Source: Dysidea avara (taxonomy: Eukaryota; Porifera; Demospongiae; Dictyoceratida; Dysideidae). Taken from it: DNA of 64,000 nt. Both the position numbers and the translations under genes were made by a program. The stretch is from assembly GCF_963678975.1 (NCBI RefSeq), contig NC_089274.1, forward strand, positions 45,848,075 through 45,912,074. The letters are read 5' to 3'. Position 1 is the stretch's first letter, and each line of letters starts with the position of its first letter. Under the pieces are notes generated by a model. The model was not told the DNA's origin. It saw only the letters and a list, made by a program, of their open reading frames with translations, and did no database searches. This document shows positions 1 to 9,886 of this stretch, piece by piece.

Positions 1-982
1 TTTTAAGTTAATTGTCAAACATTAAACCAGATGTAAACACATTTCAGAATGACAGAAACACCTAGGTAGAGGGAATTATTGGTTTCACTTCAGTGTTGCA
101 TTGGGCGTATACAATCACTGGACTGGATTTGTGGACTAGACCAGTGGACAGACCACATGGACTGGTCCAGTGGACAAGCCATGGACTGGACAAGTTTCTT
201 TCTTTTTATTGCAAGTATTTAGGAAACTGGTTGTAACTACAGTATTTTTTCCACAGCAGCACTAAATTTAGACTATACATGTAGGTGGACCTGTCAACTT
301 ACAGCTTGTATATGGAAAAGCAAGATCAACAGATAAACTACAGCTACTTGATTTTGCTTACATGGATGCCCATACCTTGTGTTAGAGGATGTATGTCACT
401 ACTATAATATTGAATGTTAAGAACAAGAAGGATGGTGGATGCACACGTACACACAGAGCTAAGAGTTTAACTGTAAATGGAAGTATTTAATACTTTAATT
501 TTTAACAGCTATTTTGCACGTATTTCAAGATTGACTAGCAAACAATTCCTGCTCAAAACATTAACACAAATTGTTATTTATAAACAACCCTAGAAAAATG
601 AACAAGCAATGCAAGTGGGCAAAGTTGATAGGTTCATTTGCATATTCTACACATGTGTAGCAATATCATTTATTTTATAGCAGTATTGCTAAGTTCAATA
701 TCTCAAAAGCATGGAAGTTAAAAGCCAAAATTGTCCTCAGATACAAGAAAGAATTAACTCTAACAATGTAATGGTTTCTCCAAGCCTGAATATTTATATA
801 AGGCATGAGTCCAGTTGTCCAGTTGTCCAGTTCAGCCAAGTGTTTCTAGCTATACAACCTTTTGCATCATTCTATTGAATACTTATCAGTTCTTGCTTTT
901 ATCAGTACACTAACTGTAGTCTTTTAATGAGCATCGTATTTGCTATTTTTATTGATAATAACTAAATGATTATGACCAATTT
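1..982. other. No gene seen; AT-rich sequence
   Basis: No coding region could be supported on either strand. Short CCAGT/ACTGG-rich stretches at about 118-195 and 805-835 resemble the ends of the fold-back elements at 47744-48494 and 49845-50784, and may be a decayed relative with its two ends in opposite orientation. The match is too short to be sure. Confidence 0.4.
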
Positions 983-1199
983 CAGTTCCAATATTAGTTC
1001 CAGTACTTGATAAATTTTCTTTTTAGTTCCAGTTCTAGTTCCAGTATTTAGGAAAATTAATTATTGTTCTAGTTCCAGTTCCAGTATTGAGAAAAGTAAA
1101 AGTATTGTTCCAGTTCCAGTTCTAGTTCTAGAACTGGAACTAAAATAAAATCGTTGGTACTGGAATTACTTTTAGTTCCAGTAATGAGAACTGGAATAA
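983..1199. repeat. GTTCCAG simple repeat with palindromic core
   Basis: Irregular reiteration of AGTTCCAGTTCTAG-like words that switch orientation near 1127. At the switch there are perfect 14-bp inverted arms (1112-1125 and 1128-1141) separated by only two bases. After the switch the words read CTGGAACT. This is simple-sequence DNA with an inverted junction; no coding content. Confidence 0.8.
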
Positions 1200-2279
1200 C
1201 ACTACTAGTAAAGATTTGAAGCTACTACGGAGCATGAGAGGTGAAGTCAAATATGGATGATTTAGCTGCCTCCTCGAGCACAGCTACTTCTCACTACACG
1301 TAATGACGATTACAGCTCTATGCCATTGATCTATGTTATAATGTACACCCTTTGGTGGTAGTTACATGGCAATTTCTACCACTACGATTTCACTATGGAA
1401 AAGAAATCTTCAACGTTTTCTGACACATGCCAAGCACATTTTGTCAATAATTAACTTCAACCTCTATAAGCCTACTCTCTACCCAAAGTTGTATATCCTG
1501 TGGTGAAATTCATACATACAACTAATGAATTAACCTTACAATTCAGCAACAAAACAAACAAGCAGGAAAATTGAAGGATAATATAATGTGAATTTATGGA
1601 AACACTTTTACCTTGAAATTCCGTTGCTATGTCAGATAGTAATGACTTAACATGCTGATTGGTGTGGAAACACCCCAGGGCAGTGTGCACTCAGCATATT
1701 CGAACAGTGCACACCCCTGGGGTGCAATCACCACTTACTATGTATTTAGTATGCGTGCATACAAAATAGACATGTATAAATTTTTTATGCTTTAACAGAA
1801 AGGACAGTACATGCATGGTGAAATTATGCGCATTAGGAATATGTAACAGTCATAATTAATGATGCTTGTTGTAGCAGCATATGATTTATGTGAAATGATA
1901 AGTAGCTCTTAGTTCAAACACACATTGTGGCAAAGTGTATTGCGAAGGCCACAAATAACAAAAGTGAATCGGCAACACAAAGAGCAGAAAGTCAAATCAT
2001 CCATCTAGCCCAGAAACACAGTTGCTGACCACACGCATGCAGTATGTAGGTAGATGGAATAATATATTTATATGTGGAAATAAACTGCAGTAAACGCATC
2101 GCTATTGAAACAATTGACAAAATACAATGGGACTATGCCACCCGGCAGGATGCAGCAAAACACAAGTAAACAGCTGGAGATTCCTGTAAGCAGGATCAAA
2201 CACCGATGCCCCAATGATGCAAATCGTAGCCTTGCATGTATGGAAGCGAACAGATCACACTCATACTGCCAAAAGCAGA
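1200..2279. other. No gene seen; one short hairpin
   Basis: No credible exon was recognised. The only structure noticed is an imperfect inverted repeat at about 1671-1722 (CACCCCAGGG on the left, CCCCTGGGGTG on the right, with GTGCAC steps inside). Confidence 0.4.
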
Positions 2280-2445
2280 ACATCATACATGCCAACGCAA
2301 ATGCAGCAACATGCATACCAACGCAACACGACAGCACACATGCAACAACACGCATCCAATGACACACCCGCAGCAACATGCATGCAACAACACACCTGCA
2401 ATGCCATGAATGCAACGACACACCCACAACAACAGCACCGGAAAA
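2280..2445. repeat. CA/CAA-rich cryptic repeat
   Basis: Degenerate iterations of GCAACAACACAC and GCATGCAACA words. All six frames look partly open here because the sequence is compositionally biased, producing spurious His/Thr/Gln-rich or Cys/Val-rich ORFs. No domain is recognisable, so these ORFs are not called as genes. Confidence 0.7.
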
Positions 2446-3485
2446 AGTCACAGGAACGAACACACAGCATAGCCCATAAAAAAACCACACACAACCCAAT
2501 GAGCAAAACCCACGAGCATTGATTTGGCATACCACGCTCGCAGACATTCGGAGAAGAGGCACGAGCGAATCACACATGCAAAGACAGCGTCAATCAGCCG
2601 TGTGCTCAGCAAAAATGGAAAAACCCAACATGGACAATCCAAAGCACCACGCAACCGACTGCGTAACAGCGTCGTGGAGTCCACACAGCGATGTAAGTGC
2701 GTGCATGCACAATTAACAAATATTTACTGTGTATGCGCAATTAATAACTGTTTTCCCAATGCAATAGTACTTACTTCTGAAACATAAATCAAGTAAACCA
2801 TGCCTCATGAATGCATGGTTTATCTGCATTAGAAGGAGGAATAACAATGCTCTTGCAAACACCTATCATGCATTATTGAGGATAAATGACTGAGAGATAT
2901 TCATTCGTTTACCGTAATGTAATTCAACTGTTCCATCAAAAGTATCCCAATCACTTAAGCTTGATAAATATCAGGGAATGAGTGTAGTGAGATACCAATA
3001 CTAGCAGGAATGGCAGGGAGCCTAAAAGCATATCCTAAGGGTCCATAAGTATCCCTTTGGACAGCTGGTGTAGGATATAATCAGCCTTCATCAGTCACAG
3101 GGGCAGACAGGATCGACAACAGGCTGATGTACCTTTCACCACTCATGGCAGAGAGACAACAGGTTTTCTGGTTGTAATTGCAGATTGAAATATTTAATAA
3201 TATTTAAGACTAGTACATGATGTCCTGTGATCACACAGGCTGTATGCTGAAATGTATGAAGAATGTGTGAAGAACGTGTGCTATGATGTACAAAAGTTGG
3301 GAACTGAGGGCATTGGATGGCATAGCAGTTGCACATAAAGGAAATTGAATGCACAAGCTACCAAGTTTTTGTATCCTGTAAAACACCAAATACTTACTAT
3401 CACAGACAAAGCTAAGCATGTAATAACAACGGAAATAGCATATGTATAAGCGAAGGGACAAGCAGCAGCCATAATAGCTTGTGAT
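2446..3485. other. No gene seen
   Basis: Overlapping short ORFs exist near 2450-2790, but they have no recognisable domain and overlap each other in several frames. The remainder has many stops on both strands. Confidence 0.35.
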
Positions 3486-3632
3486 TATAACATTCATGCA
3501 ATATCACGCATGCAAATATCATGCATGCAAATATCACGTATGCAATAACAGGCATGCAAATATCATGCATGAAAATAACACGCATGCAAATATCACGCAT
3601 GAAAATAACATGCATGCAAATTTCATGCTGAA
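3486..3632. repeat. Minisatellite, about 15-bp unit
   Basis: About nine imperfect units of the form ATGCAAATATCACGC, with variants TGCATGAAAATAACA. The unit holds the palindrome GCATGC or CATGCATG. The short Met/Ile/Cys-rich ORFs read from it are products of the repetition. Confidence 0.85.
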
Positions 3633-3917
3633 TGAGCCATAAAGAAAATACAAGCTGCCTAGCTTGTGGTATTTATCGAAGCCACTGTTTAGTATTAAAG
3701 TGCCCAATAACACCATCCCTAACCCTCAGTAACCAATCCTACAATAAGGTAGCAACAGTCCATGCATTAGTGTCGGTCAGTCACAACATTGGTCACAAAA
3801 CTGTGAGATGACAGAAATGAGATATCAACAAAAATGTGCTTATGGACTGACATAGGTGCTTGCCTACCATGTGGAAAGTTAAGAAAGGTGCAGACCATGA
3901 TGAACATAGCCGTATGC
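3633..3917. other. No gene seen
   Basis: Unremarkable AT-rich sequence without a recognisable exon. It ends at the 10-bp sequence (3918-3927) that is repeated on the far side of the next element. Confidence 0.35.
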
Positions 3918-4649
3918 CTGGCTGTAGATAATAGTCAGGGAATTTTAATATAATCTGGGAATAAATTCCTTACCAAGAAATTTTTTTACCAATGTGTTTG
4001 TAAAGGTGTCTACTAACCCTCCTCAAAAGATTTAAACACAACTCCCCTAGGGGAACCTGTGACAGCTGCTGGAAGTTGGACTACCCATGAGCCTTATTTG
4101 GAAATATTTGAAATTGTCTGATTGCTGTAAGCATAGTGTGAAATGTCAAACTACATAACTCAAACTATATTGCACCCTTCCAGGGGTATATTTATGGGGG
4201 AGGCTAAGGGCACCCCCCTTTCCCTTTGCAGAACAGTGTCAGTAAGTACTATTCCTAAAGCAATAGCCATTATAATTAAATATTTAAAGCATCTTTATAA
4301 TATGAAGGACATAATGCATTCCTGACAATATTTATATTACTGTACCTCAGTATACTGCTCCCAATAATGAGTAGAGGCAGAAGACTAGCTGACCAACCTT
4401 GCTCCAGTCTGGCTCATAGCCATTACTCCCTAATGTCCCTCCATAGCCACTGGGGTCCAAAGACATGCTCTGCAATAGCATCCAGTCCTGGGTTTGTAGA
4501 TAGGCACAGAGAGAATGCTGTGCAGCTGCACCCTCTGTTAAAGGTAGAGTTTCTGGTTTGATTAGCCCAGCTGCTGCCTTTCATGAGAACATGCTGTATC
4601 GAATTGCAGCTAAGGCAGTACTTGGTGCATGGTAAATGTGTTGGAAAAT

Positions 4650-4898
4650 TTAAATGCCACTCCTGATCACCACATCCCTACTAGCCTGTACATCAAGGAA
4701 GGTGTCCATGTGTTCATCAATGTCCCCAGCACAAAACCTGTCAAATAGAGTGGTTTTCCCATGGCTGGCAATGGCAGAAACAGTATCACAACCAATAAAG
4801 GCACGCCAAAATAGCAGGTAGCGCCTCTGTCTTTCAGACAGAGATTCTTGGATTCTCCTGACATCATAAGAACCCTTTGACATGGTAAAGAAGAGTGG
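4650..4898 (-). pseudogene. Inverted fragment of PIN-like nuclease ORF
   Basis: The left arm of the inverted repeat encodes, on the minus strand, a segment from FFTMSKGSYDVRRIQ to DVVIRSGI, matching the plus-strand ORF at 5460-5705 with a few substitutions (RRYLLFWRAFIGCD versus KRYLLFCHAFIGCD). It retains the GCDTVSAIASHGK motif but lacks the first half of the protein. It is a duplicated fragment, not an independent gene. Confidence 0.7.
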
Positions 4899-4946
4899 GG
4901 TAAAGACCCACTCGACCTCACTGACTAACCTTGCTCCAGTCTGGTA

Positions 4947-5777
4947 GTGGATGGTGGATGGCTTTTTTACATGGTGAAGTGGGAACAAGGCCATACTTGT
5001 CAGGAGATTGCTGACAGTTACCCGAGCTACGTACAGTATCTTGGCAGGTACACTCAGAAGATCACCGTGGTGTTTGATGGCTACAGCAGCTCACCTAAAG
5101 ATCATGATCACATTAGGCGTACAAAGAACTCCTGCTGTGATGTACAGATTCGACCAAATATGATGCATTTGACACCAAGGGCAAAGTTCCAAGACAACAC
5201 TCATAACAAGAGTGAAATCATCCATCTCCTCTCGTCAGCATTCTAGAAACATCAGATCACTGTAGAGCTGTGTGATAATGATGCTGACACTTCAATTGTG
5301 AAGGCTGCATTGGCTGCTGCTAAGGATGACTCCGTTGAGGTCAGTGAACCCCATGGATGGTTGCTATGTTGTTATTCTATTTCTTATTATTTTCAGGTGC
5401 GGGCAGAAGATGCTGATGTGCTAATAATGCTAATACATGACAGTTCATACACCAATCATCCACTCTTCTTTACCACGTCAAAGGGTTCTTATGATGTCAG
5501 GAGAATCCAAGAATCTCTGTCTGAAAGACAGAAGCGCTACCTGCTATTTTGTCATGCCTTTATTGGTTGTGATACTGTTTCTGCCATTGCCAGCCATGGG
5601 AAAACCACTCTATTTGACAGGTTTTGTGCTGGGGACATTGATGATCACATGGACACCTTCCTTGATGTACAGGCTAGTAAGGATGTGGTGATCAGGAGTG
5701 GAATTTCAATTTTCCAGAACATTTACCATGCACCAGGTACTGCCTTAGCTGCAATTCGATACAGCACGTTCTCATGA
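4947..5777 (+). pseudogene. PIN/FEN-like nuclease-fold ORF, broken
   Basis: One frame runs through 4947-5777, interrupted by a TAG at 5244-5246. The first half contains KITVVFDGYSSSPKDHDHIRR. After the stop comes VELCDNDADTSIVKAALAAA, then a candidate 57-bp GT-AG intron (5340-5396, in frame), then RAEDADVLIMLIHDSS and HAFIGCDTVSAIASHGKTTLF. The order FDGY / DADVLIML / GCD-T-S-GK is typical of a PIN/FEN-like nuclease-fold family that is abundant and repetitive in cnidarian and sponge genomes. The acidic residues of DADV and GCD are the expected metal ligands. The function within the element is unknown. The 5' end is not defined, and one nonsense codon makes this copy a likely pseudogene. Confidence 0.6.
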
Positions 5778-5966
5778 AAGGCAGCAGCTGGGCTAATCAA
5801 ATCAGAAACTCTACCTCCAACAGAGGGTGCAGCTGCATAGCATTCTTTCCGTGCCTATCTACAAACCCAGGACTGGATGCTATTGCAGAGCATGTCTTTG
5901 GACCCCAGTGGCTATGGATGAACATTAGGCAGTAATGGCTATGAGCCAGTTCCAACATTAGACCCT

Positions 5967-6302
5967 ATGGCACCTGAGGAACTTTTAAAGTTCATAGCTG
6001 TAATTGTAAAGGAGATTGTAGCAACTGACAGTGCAACTGTAAGAAGAACGATGTCAAGTGCATCTCAGCATGTGGAAATTGCAAAGGAATTACATGCAAG
6101 AATTGCATTGATGATGGAGAGTCTGGAGAAGACCCAGACATTGATTAATGAGGCAATTGACATTACTAAACTAGTCCTTAAGAAATACACGAGTTATAAA
6201 AATAATTTATACCAACTAATAATAATAATAAAGAGTGAATATGGTCTTTTCATCAATTTCAGGAGTGGTTTAAAGCTTGCAATGTATCAAGACACACGAT
6301 AG
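5967..6302 (+). other. Unrecognised 111-aa ORF
   Basis: It begins right after the inverted repeat and reads into the first bases of satellite element A. The first 80 residues are helical and charged (MAPEELLKFIAVIVKEIVA, then IAKELHARIALMMESLEKTQ). No family was recognised. It could be a further remnant of the element's coding region; the C-terminal end is an artefact of the insertion at 6289. Confidence 0.2.
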
Positions 6303-7089
6303 TGTGTCGTGCGGCCAAAGAAGCCGGCGCGCCACACCGTGAGTATATTAAAAGGAAGAAAGAAAACGCAATTGTCACACCTATGTAGCTCTGTGATCCC
6401 TTATCCGATTGGAACCAAATTTGCTACAGACGTGCCAGCCAGTTATGGGAGTCTACATACCAAATTTGAAGAAAATAGGTCGAGCTATTTCTGAGATACG
6501 AGCGAACAAAATTTCATTTTAATTTCTTCGTTTTTTTCTTCTACTTCTTCATTTTGCACACTTCGCAAAATCCGCCATAAAACACGAATGCGTGCTCCAA
6601 TCGGGCTGAAATTTGGCACACTTGAAGGACTCATTAAGGCGGATCTCAGTACCAACTTTGGTAGGAATCCGAAGGACATTCACGGAGTTATGATCAATTA
6701 TTCGGGTAAAATATGGTCGAAGGTCTGTCACGCCCACAGGGTAAACCCCTTTAAGGAATGAGTTGAAAATTGCTATGTAGATGGAGTAACCATCGTAGGA
6801 GTGCCTTTTTGTGGTTTGAAAAGAATCGAGATAAAGACCATGGACATATGACATAAAACCCAACCCTGTGTCACAATTACGCAATCGATTTTTATGAATA
6901 AAAAACTATTAGTTTTCACGCCTACCAGGCAAACCGCTTAGAGCAGTGAGCTGAAAATCGGTGTGTAGCTGGAATAATCATCATAGAAAGTCCTTGCAGT
7001 AGTACAGAAGAATCGGATTACAAACCACTGAGTCATGATTCGAAAGCCAACTACGTGTTGCAATTGCGAGATCGAGATACTCTAATAGA

Positions 7090-9195
7090 ACAGTCACCCT
7101 AATAGAGCATTCGGCTACGTTTATAACTTACTACATCAAAGAATTATATTACATTGCAAGTTATTCTGTAGGGAATTCAGCTACAACCAGTTAATCTGAT
7201 AGACAATTCAGCTACAGGCAAGTCGCCCTGTAGAGAGTCCACCTAGAAACAAATCACCCTGTAGAGAGATCAGCTAGAAGAAGTCACCTTGTAGAGTTCA
7301 GTTACAAAGAAACTATGCACTATGTAGAGAGTTCAGCTGCAAACAAATCACCCTGTAAAGAGATCAGCTAGAAGAAGTCACCTTGTACAGAGTTCAGCTA
7401 CAAAGAAACCATCATGTAGAGAGTTCAGCTGAAAAAAATCACCCTGGAGAGAGTTCAGCTACGAAAAGATCACCCTGTAGAGAGTTCAGCTAGAAGAATT
7501 CACCCTATAGAGAGTTCAGCTACAAATAAATCACCTTGTAGAGAATTCAGCTACAAACAAACCGCCCTGTAGAAAGATCAGCTAGAAGAAGTTACCTTGT
7601 AGAGAGTTCAGTTACAAATAAACCATCATGTAGAGAGTTCAGCTGCAAAGAAATCATCCAGTAGAGTGTTTAAATCACCCTGCAGAGAGTTCGGCTGCAA
7701 ACAGTTCACCCTGTAGAGAGATCAGCTAGAAGAGGTTACCTTGTAGAGTGTTCAGCTACAAAGAAACCATCATGTAGAGAGGTCAGCTGCAAACAAATCA
7801 CTCTGTAGAGAGATCATCTACAAAAAGATCACCCTGTAGAGAGTTCAGCTAGAATAAGTCACCTTGTAGAGAGTTCAGCTACAAAGAAACCACCATGTAG
7901 AGAGTTCAGCTGCAAACAAATCATCCTGTAGAGAAATCAGCTACAAACAAATTGCTCTGTAGAAAGATCAGCTAGAAGAAGTTACCTTGTAGAGAGTTCA
8001 ACTACAAAGAAACTATCATGTAGAGAGATCAGCTACAAACAATTCACCCTGTAGAGAGTTCAGCAAGAAGAAGTCACTTTGTAGAGAGTTCAGCTACAAA
8101 GAATCCATCATTGAGAGAGTTCAGCTGCAAACAAATCACCCTGTAGAGAGTTTCAGCTACGAAAAGATCACTCTGTAGAGAGTTCAGCTAGAAGAAGTCA
8201 CCTTGTAGAGAGCTCAACTACAAGAAATCACCATGTAGAGAGTTCAGTTGCAACCAAATTACCTTGTGGAGAATTCAGCTGCAAACAAATTGCCCTGTAG
8301 AAAGATCAGCTAGAAGAAGTTACTTTTTAGAGAATTCAGCTACAAAGAAACCATCATGTAGAGAGTTCAGCTACAAACAAATCACTCTGTATAGAGATCA
8401 GCTAGAAGAAATTACCTTGTAGAGAGTTCAGCTACAAACAATTCACCCTGTACAGAGATCAGTTTGAAGAAGTTCTTTGTAGAGAGTTCAGCTACAAACA
8501 AATCGCTCTGTAGAGAGATCAGCTAGAAGAGGTCACTTGTAGAGAGCTCAGCTACAAACAAATCACTATGTAGAGAGATCAGCTAGAAGAGGTCACTTGT
8601 AGAGAGCTCAGCTACAAACAATTCACCCTGTGCAGAGATCAGCTAAAGAAGTTACCTTGCAGAGAGTTCAGCTGCAAAGAAACCATCATATAGAGAGTTC
8701 ACCTATAAACAAATCACCTTGTAGAAAGATCAGCTAGAAGAAGTCACCTTGTAGAGAGTTCAGTTACAAAGAAACCACCGTGTAGATAGTTCAGCTACAA
8801 ACTAGTGACCCTGTAGAGACATCAGCTAGAAGAAGTTACTTTGTAGAGAGTTCAGCTACAAAGAAACCATCATGTAGAGAGTTCAACTACAAACAAGTGA
8901 TCCTGTAGAGACATCAGCTAGAAGAAGTTACCTTGTAGAGAGTTCAGCTGCAAAGAAACTATTATGTAGAGAGTTCAGCTACAGTACAAACAAATCCTAT
9001 AGAAATATCAGCTAGAAGAAGCCACCTTGTAGAGAGTTCAGTTGCAAAGAAACCACCATGTAGAGAGTTCAGCTGCGAAGAAACCATCATGTAGAGAGTT
9101 CAGCTACAAACAAATCACCCTGTAGAAATATCAGCTACAAGAAGTCACTTTGTAGAGTGTTCAGTTATAAAGAAACCACTGTGTAGAGTGTTCTG
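7090..9195 (+). repeat. Tandem array, about 31-bp units
   Basis: Roughly 65-70 imperfect units of the form GTAGAGAGTTCAGCTACAAA followed by CAAATCACCCT. Three unit variants alternate: one with GATCAGCTAGAAGAAGTCACC, one with CTACAAAGAAACCATCAT and one with CTGCAAACAAATCACCCT. This gives a loose two- or three-unit higher-order pattern of about 61 or 92 bp. The unit contains TAG stops and is not coding. Confidence 0.9.
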
Positions 9196-9334
9196 TAATA
9201 AATATATGTATTATATATATAATTTGTACATTTACTGATAAAATCAGAAATATTTAAAGTATTTAACATCTGCTTCATCTTTTCTTCTTCCTGTGGTAAA
9301 GAAAAAAAGCTTTGGGGTATACAAACACAAAAAG

Positions 9335-9655
9335 AAGTGAAATCTAATCAAAAACAGCTAAGCTGTAAAAAAGGTGCGGCCCCAAAAAGGCCATGGTGAA
9401 AAAAGATGTGAAATCCAAGGTGGCGGCCAAGAAATTGCTGTGATGGTAGGTTAATGGTAAAATTTTTAATAATGACAATTCAGGTGAATTTTGTGCCAAG
9501 ACCAACTTCACCTGAATTGTTGTTATTAAAATTATTACCATTAACCTACCATCACAGCTATTTCTTGGCCGCCACCTTGGATTTCACATCTTTTTTCACC
9601 ATGGCCTTTTTGGGGCCGTACCTTTTTTTACAGCTTAGCTGTTTTTGATTAGATA
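9335..9655. repeat. Fold-back hairpin element, terminal copy A
   Basis: Near-perfect inverted arms of about 140 bp. The outer ends read TCTAATCAAAAACAGC and GCTGTTTTTGATTAGA. The arms include AGCTAAGCTGTAAAAAAGG, a GGCGGCCAAGAAAT word and ACCATTAACCTACCATCACA. The same hairpin closes copies B (18484-18822) and C (37076-37412), and stand-alone or partial forms lie at 42345-42685 and 53930-54090. Confidence 0.85.
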
Positions 9656-9886
9656 CATATTAAACCACATGATTTGCTGTACTAACAGCAAATCATCCAT
9701 TTTCAAATAAGGTCATGGATAGTCCAACTTCTGGAAGTTGTCACGGGTTCTCCTAGGGGAGTTGTGTTTAAATCTTTTGAGGAGGGTTAGTAGACACCTT
9801 TACAAACACATTGGTAAAAAAATTTCTTGGTAAGGAATCTATTCCTAGATATGCCAAATATCTGCTAACATTCCCTGACTATAACG

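Larger units (their letters stand above)
4408..5949. repeat. Inverted repeat, about 490-bp arms
   Basis: Arm 4408-4898 is the reverse complement of 5460-5949 with few mismatches and small gaps. The spacer 4899-5459 is unique. The arms hold the C-terminal half of the PIN-like ORF plus its 3' flank, so a fragment of the element was copied backwards upstream of itself. The words CCAACCTTGCTCCAGTCTGG (4393-4411) and the near-identical one ending at about 4944 bracket the left arm directly, which suggests it is an inserted segment. Confidence 0.85.
6289..9655 (+). mobile_element. Satellite-carrying composite element, copy A
   Basis: The longest of four copies. It starts at AAGACACACGATAGTGTGTC, a terminal palindrome with 7-bp arms. 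The head (about 6300-7090) consists of several diverged 150-190 bp modules with recurring CAAATTTGG and GAGATATGA words. Then come a tandem array (7090-9195), a tail with TTACTGATAAAATCAGAAAT and a terminal fold-back (9335-9655) ending in GATTAGATA. Comparison with copies at 16342 and 35328 fixes the start to the base, because the sequences diverge just before AAGACAC. No transposase is seen, so it must be moved by another element. Confidence 0.75.
3928..9886. mobile_element. About 6-kb TIR element with nested insertions
   Basis: The left terminus (about 3932-4105) and the right terminus (about 9700-9881) are inverted copies of each other for roughly 180 bp at high identity; both carry AGTCAGGGAAT near the outer end and a CTCCTCAAAAG word inside. 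The 10-bp sequence CTGGCTGTAG occurs directly at 3918-3927 and again at 9887-9896, a likely target-site duplication. A 3-bp TAA reading (3929-3931 and 9882-9884) is an alternative. Inside lie a broken PIN-like nuclease ORF, its partial inverted copy, and satellite element A (6289-9655). A 10-bp duplication would suit a Mutator-like mechanism, but no Mutator transposase is visible, so the superfamily is open. Confidence 0.65.

Noticed and set aside
2068..2790. Overlapping ORFs on both strands
   Set aside because: They come from CA-rich low-complexity sequence; no domain and several frames are open at once.
7090..9195. CRISPR-like array (regular units of about 31 bp)
   Set aside because: The units are contiguous with no unique spacers, and the context is clearly eukaryotic; it is a satellite inside a transposon.
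9344..9648. Paired ORFs sharing LPLTYHHS and ATLDFTSFFTMAFLG
   Set aside because: They are the two arms of the fold-back hairpin read on opposite strands; the same peptides appear in every hairpin copy.
6289..9655. Helitron or helentron with central tandem repeats
   Set aside because: The palindrome near one end and the internal array recall helentrons, but no CTRR-type terminus or Rep/helicase sequence was found; left unclassified.
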